Origin: Candidatus Villigracilis saccharophilus
GTDB lineage: Bacteria; Chloroflexota; Anaerolineae; Anaerolineales; Villigracilaceae
NCBI GenBank assembly: GCA_016709305.1
Contig: JADJNA010000019.1
Location: 1 to 64,000 of the forward strand
Length of the DNA: 64,000 nt
Reading direction: 5' to 3'
Positions within the stretch are counted from its first letter, which is position 1. The number at the start of each line of letters is the position of its first letter. Under the pieces are notes generated by a model. It was not told where the DNA came from, ran no database searches, and saw only the letters and a list, made by a program, of their open reading frames with translations. The translations under genes and the position numbers were made by a program. Of this stretch, positions 43,462-52,817 are shown one piece after another.

Positions 43462-44730
43462 ATGTTGGATATCAATATCATTCGAGAAACACCTGAAGTA
43501 GTCCGCAAGGCGCTGCAAGACCGTCAAATGGATCCATCTCCTGTGGATGCGATCTTGCAATTGGACGAAAAACGCCGCGCTCTTCTTTCACAAGTGGAAG
43601 TGCTCAAGGCGGAACGCAATACGGTCTCAAAGGAGATCGGGCAATTGAAAGATGATACCGCTCGAAAGTCCAAGATAGAAGCGATGCGTGGTGTCGGAGA
43701 TAAGATCGCAGAATTCGACAGGCAGGTTGGTGAAGTAGAACTAGAACTGGTCGCGCTTACATCTTCCATGCCGAATATCCCCGATGTGCGTGTGCCATAT
43801 GGAAAGGATGACTCTGAAAATGTGGTCATCAAGACCGTTGGTGAGCCGCGCAAATTTGAATTCACGCCGAAGCCGCACTGGGATCTTGGACCCGCGCTTG
43901 GTATTTTGGATTTTGAACGCGGTACAAAATTGACAGGCTCACGTTTCTATGTTTTGCAAAAGGCAGGCGCAAGATTGCAGCGCGCTTTGATCGCGTGGAT
44001 GCTTGACCTGCATATTCGCCAGGGATATCAGGAGGAATACCTGCCCTTTATGGTCAAGACAGCGGTCGTGTTTGGCGCGGGACAATTGCCAAAGTTCGCG
44101 GATAATTTATACAAAGATCATGAGGAAGACTACTACTTTGTGCCGACAGCCGAGGTTCCCCTGACGGGTCTGCACATGGATGAGATTCTTGACGAGGCCG
44201 CTCTTCCAAAATTATATACCGCATACACACCTTGCTTCCGCCGTGAAAAGATGAGCGCAGGGCGGGATGTGCGCGGAATCAAGCGCGGACATCAATTCGA
44301 TAAAGTTGAAATGTACACCTATTGCAAGCCCGAAGAATCGGAAGCCCAGCATGAGAAGATGGTCAGGGATGCGGAGGAGACCTGCGAACTGCTGGGTATT
44401 CCATATCGTGTAAAACGGTTGTGCAGTGGTGATCTGGGATTTGGCGCCTCCATTACGTATGATCTCGAACTTTGGGCGCCGGGTTGTGATGAATGGCTGG
44501 AAGTCTCATCGATCTCGAATGTCACCGATTTCCAGGCGCGCCGCGCGAATATCAAGTATCGTCCGGCTGATGGCGGCAAGGCAAAATTCGTTCATACTTT
44601 GAATGGCTCAGGCTTGGGTATGCCGCGCACACTGATCGCGGTCATGGAAAATTATCAACAGGCTGATGGTTCGGTGATTGTGCCCGAAGTGCTGCGCCCT
44701 TGGATGGGTGGGATCGATGTGATCAAGTAA
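43462..44730 (+). CDS. serS: Seryl-tRNA synthetase
   Basis: 422 residues, standard for bacterial SerRS. The N-terminal helical hairpin that grips tRNA-Ser covers about 1-105 ('ALLSQVEVLKAERNTVSKEI'). The class II core shows motif 2 'TPCFRREKMSAGRDVRGI', preceded by 'PTAEVPLTGLHM', and motif 3 'GSGLGMPRTLIAVMENYQQ'. GGAGG precedes the ATG. It charges tRNA-Ser and tRNA-Sec with serine, the latter being the first step of selenocysteine synthesis. Expression should follow tRNA-Ser charging through the T-box leader. Confidence 0.96.
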   Translation: MLDINIIRETPEVVRKALQDRQMDPSPVDAILQLDEKRRALLSQVEVLKAERNTVSKEIGQLKDDTARKSKIEAMRGVGDKIAEFDRQVGEVELELVALTSSMPNIPDVRVPYGKDDSENVVIKTVGEPRKFEFTPKPHWDLGPALGILDFERGTKLTGSRFYVLQKAGARLQRALIAWMLDLHIRQGYQEEYLPFMVKTAVVFGAGQLPKFADNLYKDHEEDYYFVPTAEVPLTGLHMDEILDEAALPKLYTAYTPCFRREKMSAGRDVRGIKRGHQFDKVEMYTYCKPEESEAQHEKMVRDAEETCELLGIPYRVKRLCSGDLGFGASITYDLELWAPGCDEWLEVSSISNVTDFQARRANIKYRPADGGKAKFVHTLNGSGLGMPRTLIAVMENYQQADGSVIVPEVLRPWMGGIDVIK

Positions 44731-44736
44731 TTGACA

Positions 44737-44769
44737 ACACCTGACAGGTTTCTTAAACCTGTCAGGTGT
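44737..44769. repeat. Perfect palindrome after serS
   Basis: ACACCTGACAGGTTT is mirrored exactly around CTT, a 15-bp stem. It lacks a T-run, so it may be a dispersed repeat or a weak terminator rather than a classical one. Confidence 0.6.
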
Positions 44770-44789
44770 ATGTAAACCACGAGGGAAAT

Positions 44790-45314
44790 ATGGTTGACCC
44801 TGGATTTTGGAGTTTATATTTTGAAACACTTTTGGAAGTATTTACCTTCCTGGCCTTGCTGACAGGCTTGTTTGGATTGCTTATACCGGTCTTTCCTGGC
44901 CTGACCGTGATGTGGATCGCGACAGTGGTCTATGCTGTCATTCAGACAGTAAGCGGAAACATGAATTGGGCTGGCTGGCTGTTTTTTGGCATCATTACTA
45001 TTTTGATGGTCGGCGGCAATATTGCGGACAATATCATCATTGCCAAGCATGTGCGTGATAAGAATGTACCCTGGGTTTCGATCCTCTGGGCCTTCGTGGC
45101 TGGGATCGTAGTCAGTATGTTTTTCACCCCCATTTTTGGCATTATTGCATCCCCTCTGGGGTTATACCTTGCCGAATGGTACAGGTTAAAGGATAAGCAA
45201 ACTGCTTTTGCCAATACAAAAGCATGGATGACAGGCTGGGGGTGGTCAGTGGCTGCACGAGTCGGGCTTGGCGTTGTCATGATCGTCTTTTGGGGATTAT
45301 GGGCCTGGTTGTAA
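44790..45314 (+). CDS. DUF456-family membrane protein
   Basis: 174 residues from the Met at 44790, preceded by GAGGG; an upstream in-frame Met would fall inside the palindrome. Five hydrophobic helices, with the DUF456 pattern: 'FGLLIPVFPGLTVMWIATVVYAV' in part, 'NIADNIIIAKHVRDKNVPWVSI' in part, 'GIVVSMFFTPIFGIIASPLG' and 'GWGWSVAARVGLGVVMI'. Function is unknown; a role in membrane homeostasis has been suggested from context in other bacteria. Confidence 0.82.
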   Translation: MVDPGFWSLYFETLLEVFTFLALLTGLFGLLIPVFPGLTVMWIATVVYAVIQTVSGNMNWAGWLFFGIITILMVGGNIADNIIIAKHVRDKNVPWVSILWAFVAGIVVSMFFTPIFGIIASPLGLYLAEWYRLKDKQTAFANTKAWMTGWGWSVAARVGLGVVMIVFWGLWAWL

Positions 45315-45334
45315 AAATTTTCAAGGAGATGTAA

Positions 45335-45694
45335 ATGAATGAGTTCGTAGAGGTTCTTTCGATTTTCGGTCACTTCATCAGAGCGCTTGGTTTCATAGCC
45401 CTTGGATTTGGTGTTGGGCGTTTCATGATGGACGCGTATAAGAAGGCAGTCTGGCAGGTTCAGATCGCTTTGATTTTTGGATTTTTTGGTCTGTTGGTAG
45501 GCTTGACCCATTATGCCAGCGCAGGCTCAATGGGTACGTTCGCCCTCAGCGCTGGTGCAGCGCTGATCCTCCCGAATATGCCGAAGAAGGAAGATACAGA
45601 AAGAGATCCAAGGAATAAAGTATCTGGATTAGAAAAAGGATTGGCACATGGAAATGCCAACCCTTTTTATTTCTGGGGTACGCCTTTTTGCTGA
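45335..45694 (+). CDS. Small hypothetical membrane protein
   Basis: 119 residues as read, with AAGGAG upstream. Two or three hydrophobic helices ('FIRALGFIALGFGVGRFMM', 'IALIFGFFGLLVGLTHYAS', 'FALSAGAALILPNMPK'). No family recognised. The last 20 codons run through the terminator hairpin at 45634-45671 ('EKGLAHGNANPFYFWG'), which is unusual. A TAG sits in another frame at 45631, directly before the hairpin, so the annotated C-terminus may be an artefact of a one-base indel. Confidence 0.6.
   Translation: MNEFVEVLSIFGHFIRALGFIALGFGVGRFMMDAYKKAVWQVQIALIFGFFGLLVGLTHYASAGSMGTFALSAGAALILPNMPKKEDTERDPRNKVSGLEKGLAHGNANPFYFWGTPFC
45634..45671 (+). terminator. Rho-independent terminator of the serS-downstream unit
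   Basis: AAAAAGG-A-TTGGCA pairs with TGCCAA-C-CCTTTTT, one internal mismatch, with a T-run on the right. Confidence 0.82.
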
Positions 45695-45711
45695 TGGGTG
45701 TATTTATTTTG

Positions 45712-46713
45712 CTAAATTGAAACTGGATTGCTCAACATTGAAACGATCAGTTTCACCGAATTCTTGACGTCATTAAAATCCACCATTTCAGATGGGGTGT
45801 GCACATAACGACATGGGATGGAAATACAGCCGACTGGCACGCCGCCGTGAACCAATTGCATGGCGCGCGCGTCGGTTGTCCCGCCTAAAAGGACTTCCCG
45901 TTGATAGGGGAGTTTGGCTTTTTCAGCCGTGCGGATCATCCAATCCACGATGCGTGCATCGGACAACATCCCGCCGTCGCGGATCTTAATGGCGGGACCT
46001 TTGCCGAGCGCCACGTCAAAATCCCTCTGGCCTGGAGTATCGCCCCAGCCTGTCACATCAATTGAAAAACCCAGATCAGGATTGATCCCAAATGCGGAGG
46101 TTTGCGCGCCATGTGTGCCAACTTCCTCCTGAGTCGTGAATACAAAATAAACATCATGCGGTGTGGACTTCAAGGCACGTAATGCTTCGATTGCCACCAG
46201 GCACCCGATACGGTCATCCATGGATTTGGCGACCACACGATCGCCCAGATCGAGGAATGTACGTTCGAACGAAGCGACATCGCCTGTCTTGACTGGGCAA
46301 GTCTTTTTGCTGATTGCACCAACATCAATGAACATTTTGCTGATAGGCGGGATCTCGTTGGGCGCATTTGTCGGTTCAAGCCCGATCACGCCGCTGATCC
46401 CGTTCGCGAAGCGCACATGTCCGCCCACCAGTGTGCGTGAATAGACGCCGCCAATGCTCGTAAAACGCACAAATCCATTTTCATCCACATGCGTCACCAT
46501 CACGCCGATCTCATCCATGTGCGCGGCGATCATGATCCTTCTGGCATCTTTAGATCCGATTGACGGTTTCTTGCGCACGATCAAGTTTCCAAGCGCATCT
46601 ACCCGGACTTCATCTGCCAGCGCTTTGACTTCCTTGGTGATTACCTTGCGAATTTCATCTTCGTAACCTGATGGGCTGAATGTTTCTGTGAGTGTTTTTA
46701 ATAATTGTTTCAT
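45712..46713 (-). CDS. M42-family aminopeptidase (first of three)
   Basis: 333 residues. Metal and catalytic residues are in place: H-x-D in 'IMIAAHMDEIGVMV', the bridging Asp in 'KSMDDRIGCLVAIEAL', Glu-Glu in 'FTTQEEVGTHGAQ', Asp in 'FSIDVTGWGDTP' and the last His in 'CRYVHTPSEM'. These cytoplasmic metallopeptidases form dodecameric tetrahedral (TET) shells that trim peptides released by proteases. It is last in a minus-strand cluster of M42, M42, S51 and M42 genes with 1-17 base gaps, so all four are probably one operon. Confidence 0.93.
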   Translation of the reverse strand: MKQLLKTLTETFSPSGYEDEIRKVITKEVKALADEVRVDALGNLIVRKKPSIGSKDARRIMIAAHMDEIGVMVTHVDENGFVRFTSIGGVYSRTLVGGHVRFANGISGVIGLEPTNAPNEIPPISKMFIDVGAISKKTCPVKTGDVASFERTFLDLGDRVVAKSMDDRIGCLVAIEALRALKSTPHDVYFVFTTQEEVGTHGAQTSAFGINPDLGFSIDVTGWGDTPGQRDFDVALGKGPAIKIRDGGMLSDARIVDWMIRTAEKAKLPYQREVLLGGTTDARAMQLVHGGVPVGCISIPCRYVHTPSEMVDFNDVKNSVKLIVSMLSNPVSI

Positions 46714-46716
46714 CGT

Positions 46717-47439
46717 TTATTTTCCTAGTGAAAATTTTTGGCCCGCGGCATAACTCTTGCTTTCATTTTTTGTAAAGATGTGCGCTTTTGCTTTTCCCAG
46801 CACAGTCCATTCTGTATTCATCTTCCCGACGATGGCAGTTTTCTCATCCACACCGACCATGATCTCACCTTCCTTTAACCGGCCGCGCAGGGAAGATGCG
46901 AGCGGTTTGGCAAACAACGGAATGGCGTCAAAGTGGGGCATGACGAATGCGATCGGCACAAGTCCAAATGCAGGTTTGGAACGCAGTCCCATGGTTCGAA
47001 AATCAGGGATTTCCCTGCCCAGGATCATTGCACCGGCCGAACAGCCGGCGTACACTGCTCCACGCGCCCATGCTTTTTGTGCCGCCTGCCAGACGAGACT
47101 ATCCTTCATGGAGCGATACAGATAGGATGGGTCGCCGCCTGAGAAGTAGATCAGATCCGCATCTTCCACAGTCGTTGCATGGTTCAGATCGTTGGCTGAT
47201 TCCGCGTCGATAACCGGGAGAGCCTGAACGTCAGCCCCGAGGCGGGTGAAATGGTCAATGCCCATCGTAGACCAGCGATTTACGCTTGCATCGCCTTCCT
47301 GTCCAGCCGCAGTCGGCAGGCAGACAACGCGCGGCGTTCGTTCACCCGCTCCGCAGTTGGCGAGCAGGTAACGATCCACGTCATCCATAACAGGCAAATA
47401 TTCTCCAGAACCTAATAAAGCGACAAGTCCATTCATCAC
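46717..47439 (-). CDS. Peptidase S51 / cyanophycinase-like protein
   Basis: 240 residues with a class I glutamine-amidotransferase-like fold. The nucleophile elbow is 'VYAGCSAGAMILG' (Ser), with 'LIYFSGGDPSYLY' and 'VPIAFVMPHFD' supplying other pocket residues, as in dipeptidase E and cyanophycinase. The C-terminal 'GVDEKTAIVG' is typical of the family. It likely cleaves Asp-containing dipeptides or beta-aspartyl bonds. It is embedded between M42 aminopeptidase genes, which fits a peptide-recycling operon. Confidence 0.85.
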   Translation of the reverse strand: MMNGLVALLGSGEYLPVMDDVDRYLLANCGAGERTPRVVCLPTAAGQEGDASVNRWSTMGIDHFTRLGADVQALPVIDAESANDLNHATTVEDADLIYFSGGDPSYLYRSMKDSLVWQAAQKAWARGAVYAGCSAGAMILGREIPDFRTMGLRSKPAFGLVPIAFVMPHFDAIPLFAKPLASSLRGRLKEGEIMVGVDEKTAIVGKMNTEWTVLGKAKAHIFTKNESKSYAAGQKFSLGK

Positions 47440-47440
47440 A

Positions 47441-48499
47441 TTACCTGTTGAGAAGATCTGCTGTCATATTCTTTAATGCCATGTGTAAAAGATTTAATGT
47501 ATTCTTCCAGTCACTGATGCGGGATACACTGACGGGGGAATGGGTATAACGGTGCGGGACCGATACCGATACGACAGGCACGCCCGCGCGTGAACGTTGG
47601 ATCGCACCCGCATTCGTTCCGCCTCCGCCGGGTTGACGGAATTGAAATTGGATATTTTCCTTGAGGGCCGTTTCTTCAAGGAAACGCACCAGGCGCGGGT
47701 CATCGATCGTGGATGAGTTCGCTAGATAAATTGCCGGGCCTTCACCAAGTTTTGTGTTGTAAGTGATATTTTCATTGCCTTCATAGTCTGGCAGGTCGCG
47801 TGCCGGTGTGGAATCAACCGCGATGGCAAGGTCAGGTTCAAAATAATAAGCCGCGACCTTTGCCCCTCTCAAACCAACTTCTTCCTGTACGCTGAACGAT
47901 AAACACAATTCTATGTTCTTTGGCGCATGTTTTAGAAGTTCGATCAGGATCGCCACTCCAATGCGGTCGTCAATGGATTTGGACATGATGGACGGTCCAA
48001 CGCGTTTGAATTTTGTCGCGAAAGTTGCACGGTCACCAACTTTCGCCTTGCCTTCAGGACCCAGATCAATGCGCATGGCGTCTGTGCTGATGGTATTCTT
48101 CCGTTCATCGACAGTCGTTAGGTGAATTGGTTTGGCTCCGATCACGCCGGGGATATGATCCCTGCCGACAATGACCTGCTTGCCAACAAGATGGCGCGGG
48201 TCAATTCCGCCGACGGTTTCAAAATTATAGAAACCATTCTCATCATCATTCACGATCATAAAACCGACTTCATCCATATGAGCATCGAGCAGGACTTTTA
48301 ACGGTTTTTTGTGCCTGCTCGCAGTCAATCCTTTTTTTCTTACCAGCACACTTCCGAGCGCGTCCACCTTGATTTCATCAGCGTAAGGTTTAGCTTCTTC
48401 GAGAACAATACGCCGAACCTCGCCCTCGTCACCGGAGACGGACATTGCGTTACATAATTTTTCAAGCAGTTTGAATTGTGTAGCACCAAGTGAAAGCAT
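47441..48499 (-). CDS. M42-family aminopeptidase (second of three)
   Basis: 352 residues. 'VLLDAHMDEVGFMI' (H-x-D), 'KSIDDRIGVAILIELL', 'FSVQEEVGLRGAKVAA' (Glu-Glu), 'AIAVDSTPARDLP' and 'PHRYTHSPVSV' give the complete M42 metal set. It differs from the other two copies in 'RQPGGGGTNAGAIQRSRAGV', where the third metal-binding or substrate loop is Gly-rich. Sequence divergence between the three copies is high, so they are old duplicates that may form mixed or specialised TET particles. Confidence 0.92.
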   Translation of the reverse strand: MLSLGATQFKLLEKLCNAMSVSGDEGEVRRIVLEEAKPYADEIKVDALGSVLVRKKGLTASRHKKPLKVLLDAHMDEVGFMIVNDDENGFYNFETVGGIDPRHLVGKQVIVGRDHIPGVIGAKPIHLTTVDERKNTISTDAMRIDLGPEGKAKVGDRATFATKFKRVGPSIMSKSIDDRIGVAILIELLKHAPKNIELCLSFSVQEEVGLRGAKVAAYYFEPDLAIAVDSTPARDLPDYEGNENITYNTKLGEGPAIYLANSSTIDDPRLVRFLEETALKENIQFQFRQPGGGGTNAGAIQRSRAGVPVVSVSVPHRYTHSPVSVSRISDWKNTLNLLHMALKNMTADLLNR

Positions 48500-48516
48500 A
48501 ATAGTTGTTTACCTTT

Positions 48517-49587
48517 TTAATCCCACGCGATCTGGTTTATAAAATCCGCTTCAAGGGAAGCCACGAACTCTGCAAGCAATCGTCCAGCGCGCTGAATGTC
48601 TTTTAGCGCAACCAATTCCACGGGCGTGTGCATATATCTTTGCGGAATACTCAAGACCATGGTCGGAATGCCTTCGGCGGTTAACTGCATCGCGTCTGCA
48701 TCTGTGGAAGAATGCTCTGGCATCGCCTCGCTCTTAACCGGGATTTCCACTTTTTCCGCCACTTCCTTGAACCGCTTATGTAAAAATGGATGTATGCTGG
48801 GACCGATCCCAAGCGTCACGCCTTTACCGATCGGGAATGCCTGGTAATCGTTCGCGCCTGTGCCTTTTCCAAAAGTCACATCCAATGCCACTGCGATGGT
48901 CGGTCTTAATTGGTTTAAGGAAGTGTATGCGCCCGCAAAAGTGACTTCCTCTTGAATGGATGCCAAGGCCCACACATCCCAGGCGTGGGTCTTGGATTTT
49001 AGTTCCTCAAGGCAGATGGTCAGCGCCGCAATGGATGCGCGATTATCGAGTGTATGCCCGCTTACGCATCCGCCTGACATTTCAACTGGTTCTGTGTTAA
49101 AGGAGACTCTGTCTCCGTTGTGAACCCGCTTCGAGACTTCGCTCGCTGTCAACCCTGTATCGATCATCAGATACTTTAAAGCGACCGCGCCAGAACTTTG
49201 TCCTTCGGGCAGCAAATTGGCAGGAGGCATGGCCACGACGCCATAAAGGCTTTCTCCGCTCTTCGTGGCGTGCACCATGACTGGTGTGCCAGGCAGGACG
49301 CGCGAGTCCACGCCGCCAATGTTCGTAACGTAGATGAATCCATCCACGATACGTGTGACCATCAATCCGATGGCATCCATATGGGCGGCGATCAAGACCG
49401 AGGGGCGGGGCGCTTTCCCTGAAACGGATCCCTTTTTCAGTCCGTGAATGGAACCGAGCCTGCTTCGGCTGATCTCATCCACCAGCGGAGTCCATTTTTC
49501 TTCGATGAGGTTTGCTACTGGTGTTTCGTATCCAGATAAACCGGATACAGAAATTATTGATTTTAGGAAAGGAAGAATATCAGTCAT
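48517..49587 (-). CDS. M42-family aminopeptidase (third of three)
   Basis: 356 residues, the first gene of the cluster. 'VLIAAHMDAIGLMV' carries H-x-D, 'HTLDNRASIAALTI' the bridging Asp (followed by Asn where the others have Asp), 'ASIQEEVTFAGAY' the Glu pair, 'ALDVTFGKGTG' the second Asp and 'PQRYMHTPVEL' the last His. The D-N-R in place of D-D-R suggests altered specificity or activity. Function otherwise as for the family: cytoplasmic peptide trimming. Confidence 0.92.
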   Translation of the reverse strand: MTDILPFLKSIISVSGLSGYETPVANLIEEKWTPLVDEISRSRLGSIHGLKKGSVSGKAPRPSVLIAAHMDAIGLMVTRIVDGFIYVTNIGGVDSRVLPGTPVMVHATKSGESLYGVVAMPPANLLPEGQSSGAVALKYLMIDTGLTASEVSKRVHNGDRVSFNTEPVEMSGGCVSGHTLDNRASIAALTICLEELKSKTHAWDVWALASIQEEVTFAGAYTSLNQLRPTIAVALDVTFGKGTGANDYQAFPIGKGVTLGIGPSIHPFLHKRFKEVAEKVEIPVKSEAMPEHSSTDADAMQLTAEGIPTMVLSIPQRYMHTPVELVALKDIQRAGRLLAEFVASLEADFINQIAWD

Positions 49588-49630
49588 AAATAGTTGACCC
49601 TGAAGTTTGATTTGGGATGTGATCTAAGGC

Positions 49631-50092
49631 TTATGGTGCACCCAGTGCTGTTGGCGAAGCCGTGAGTGTATTGGGCGGAACTGGAGTATACGTGAAAGTG
49701 GGCGTGTTGGAAGGGATCTCTGTTGATGTGGATGTTGGTGTAAAGGTACTGGAAGGTATTTGTGTTGGAGTATTCGTAAAAGTCGGCGTACTGGTATTGG
49801 GCAGGAAGGGTGTATTGGTTGTGGTGCCGGTGGGTGTGATGGTTGGAGTATGGGTCGGGGTCCCGGTAGGTGTGTTTGTGATGGTGCCTGTTATGATTGG
49901 CGGAGTAAAACTGGGACTCGGGGTGGAGGTGGCCCCGGTTGCGGTAAAAGTGATCGTAGGGGTGGCAGTGCTGCGGGAATCTGGAGCGAGTGATAGCGTA
50001 ATGAAACCAATGCAATAACATGGAATGGTGGCAATGATGACCGCGAGGATGGTCATTCGACGGCGGGCATGTGGCGCTACATCTTCAGACAT
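49631..50092 (-). CDS. Thr/Pro-rich membrane-anchored protein
   Basis: 153 residues if started at 50092 (M-S-E-D-V-A-P); the frame opens ten codons earlier. A cytoplasmic basic stretch 'PHARRRM' precedes one membrane helix ('TILAVIIATIPCYCIGFITL'). All the rest is a low-complexity Thr/Pro/Ser tract ('TPTGTPTHTPTITPTGT'), likely extended and perhaps glycosylated outside the cell. No folded domain is seen. Simple-sequence repeats make the length variable. Such tails are frequent in Anaerolineae proteins as linkers, but here the linker is nearly the whole protein. Confidence 0.5.
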   Translation of the reverse strand: MSEDVAPHARRRMTILAVIIATIPCYCIGFITLSLAPDSRSTATPTITFTATGATSTPSPSFTPPIITGTITNTPTGTPTHTPTITPTGTTTNTPFLPNTSTPTFTNTPTQIPSSTFTPTSTSTEIPSNTPTFTYTPVPPNTLTASPTALGAP

Positions 50093-50198
50093 ATCTCGTC
50101 GATTATAATCCAACATCATCAATCAGATATTTCCCGCGCTCGTTCGATGTTTTTAGCGATCAAAATTACACCTTCTTTTCAACAGGATATGTTCCATC

Positions 50199-52758
50199 AT
50201 GATTCCCCGCCATCTTCGCATTTCAGGCTTTCTTTCTTATCGGGATCCGGCCGATCTTGATTTCAATTCCTTTGAACTTGCTTGTATCTCGGGTCATAAT
50301 GGAGCGGGTAAATCTTCTCTGCTGGATGCATTGACCTGGGTCCTGTTCGGTGAGGCCCGTGGAAAGGGGATGGATGTCATCAATTTGCATAAGGATGTCA
50401 AAGCCGCGGAAGTTGCCTTGATCTTTGAATATGAAGGGAATGTGTTTCGCGTGCAAAGAACTCTTCCGCGCGGAAAAAGCACTGTGCTTGAATTTCAGGT
50501 TCAGGACAAGGAAAATTGGAAACCCCTCACTGAAAAAACAACCCGTGATACACAAGCGCGAATCGAGCAGACCTTGCGGCTGGATTATGAAACCTTCATT
50601 AATGCCTCCTTTTTTCCTGCAAGGCAAAGCCGACCAATTCACACAGAAGAAAGCCAGCGAACGAAAAACTGTTCTGGGTACCATCCTCGGGCTGGAAGTT
50701 TGGGATGAGTATAAGGAACGCACTGCAGAGAGAAGAAAACTTATCGAAAGTGATGTCGATGAAATAGACGGCCGCATCGCGGAGATTGATACTGAATTGT
50801 CAGATGAGGATGTCCGCAAGGCACGGCTGGTGGAGCTTGAGAATACCTTGAAGCAGCTCTCATCCACCCGTGCTGTACAGGAATCCGCGCTGGAGAATAT
50901 CAGAAAGAACGCGGCCTTGCTTGCGGAACAACGCAAACTCGCCGACACTTTAGCCGCTTCTCTGGAGCGCGCGCTTTTCCTGGCGGCTTTGTGACCAAGG
51001 CTCTGCGAAAAAAGAATCGGATCGAACTAGATATACAGATTTGATCAGCCGCGCAAAGGAGATCGAGATCGCGCTATAAAGGCTGGCAAAAGGCGCGCAT
51101 GGAATTGGAAGAGCTGGATCAGGTCGCGATGAAATTCCGCGAATATGAGATGGATCGCACTCGTTGCTGGAACAAATTGCAATAGAAAAACAAGATTGGA
51201 AGAGGAACAGCGCAGTCTTTTGATTGAGCAGGAAGAGATCGGCAGTCAAAACGATTCCGTCAATATGCTCAATCTTGAAATTGAAACATCTCAAGCGGAA
51301 TTACAGGATGCAGAGGCGAAGGTCATTGAACGTGCGGACTTGGAAAACAGAAGAAATGTCGCGCGTGAAAGACAGGCATTTCTGAAAGCGGAGAACGAAG
51401 CACTCAAAGAAAGCATGAACAGCCTAAAGGAGCGGATCGAATCGCTCAAAGCCGCGGATGGTGCAATCTGTCCGCTGTGTGGTCAGGACCTGACTGAAAA
51501 GCACCGCCAATCAACTCTTGAACAGTTGGAAGAGGAAGGCAAACAAAAAGGGGATAAGTTTCGCGCCAATAAGACCGAGAATGACGACCTCGAAAAAGAA
51601 CTGGCAGAAATCGGCTCGGGTATCGCGAGACTTGCGAATGTAGAAAATGACCGCCTGAAATATTCCAGCGCCATCTCCCAGCTCACCGAGCGGATCGAAA
51701 CCTTGCAGTCTGCTGCGAAAGATTGGGAAAGATCGGGCAAGAAACGTTTGGCAGAAGTTACAAAAATACTGGAGAAAGAATCCTTTGCTGCGGAAGCGCG
51801 CAAGCAATTGACGAAACTGGATAAGGAACTTGCCAAACTTGGTTATGATACTTTCACGCACGAAATTACGAGACGTACTGTAACAGACGGGCAAATCGCA
51901 GAGGAAGAATTTAACAATCTGAAATCTGCCCGTGAAGTGAATAAGCAGATCGAAAGTGAGATCGCCAACCTCGAAACTGAAATCAAAAATCGTAAATCTG
52001 AAATTGTAAATTTGGATTCAGAATATCAAACTGCAAAAACGGCCCTTGCATCTGCCGAAGCGTTGTCTCCTGATCTCAACAAAGTAGAACGCGAATTATT
52101 TGGATTGCGTGAAGACGAAAATCGGACTCGCGACCAGGTCGGTGCGGCGCGCCAAAAGGTGGATGTGCTTGCCACGCTCCGAACACGCAAAAAGGATTAC
52201 GATGGTCAACGCGAAGAACTCAATCAGCAGATCGTGCGTCACAAAACATTGGAGCGTGCGTTTGGCAAGGATGGCGTGCCTGCCTTGTTAATTGAACAGG
52301 CGCTTCCTCAGATCGAACAAAAAGCGAATGACCTGCTTGAACGATTAAGCGGCGGACAGATGTCCATTCGTTTTGTAACGCAGGCCGAATACAAGGATAA
52401 GAAACGCGATGACCTGAAGGAGACTCTGGATATTCAGATCAGCGATTCGTCGGGGCTGCGTGATTATGAAATGTATTCGGGCGGCGAAGCCTTCCGTGTT
52501 AATTTCGCCATTCGGCTGGCGCTCTCCGAAATTCTTGCCCAGCGTAAGGGCGCGCGTTTGCAAACGCTTGTCATTGATGAAGGCTTTGGTTCGCAGGATG
52601 CGCAAGGGCGCCAGAGACTCATTGAAGCCATTAATCTCGTCAAACATGATTTTGCAAAAATACTCGTCATCACTCATCTCGATGAACTCAAGGATGCGTT
52701 CCCAAATCGTATTGAGATTGAAAAAACAGACCGGGGAAGCTCAGTTACCGTTATCTAA
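50199..52758 (+). CDS. sbcC: SbcC/Rad50-like ATPase, broken by several frameshifts
   Basis: The gene starts 'MIPRHLRISGFLSYRDP' with Walker A in 'ISGHNGAGKSSLLDALTWVL'. At T6 (50610-50615) one T too many moves the homology from 'LDYETFINASFF' into another frame ('FLQGKADQFTQKKASERK'). Between about 50985 and 51215 at least three further shifts are needed. From about 51200 one frame is intact to the end: coiled coil, zinc hook 'GAICPLCGQDL', second coiled coil, ABC signature 'EMYSGGEAFRVNFAIRLAL' and Walker B 'LQTLVIDEGFGSQD'. Intact SbcC works with the SbcD nuclease on hairpin and broken DNA ends; sbcD is not adjacent. Either a decaying gene or poor local sequence. Confidence 0.8.
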
Positions 52759-52817
52759 ATTTGTCGAACGTTCAGGGCAAAAGCAGGCCTTCGACTTTCG
52801 ACCTTGGACAATTTTCC

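Noticed and set aside
45634..45694. C-terminal 20 residues of the small protein at 45335 as a real domain
   Set aside because: They are encoded by the terminator hairpin, so they are probably an artefact of a missed stop.
49631..50018. Long opposite-strand frames in the Thr/Pro-rich region
   Set aside because: They are mirror frames of a simple-sequence repeat (Val/Gly-rich) with no domain or start signal.
49662..50018. CRISPR-like direct repeats in the TP-rich gene
   Set aside because: Repeats are short, irregular codon-level repeats within a coding frame, without uniform spacers.
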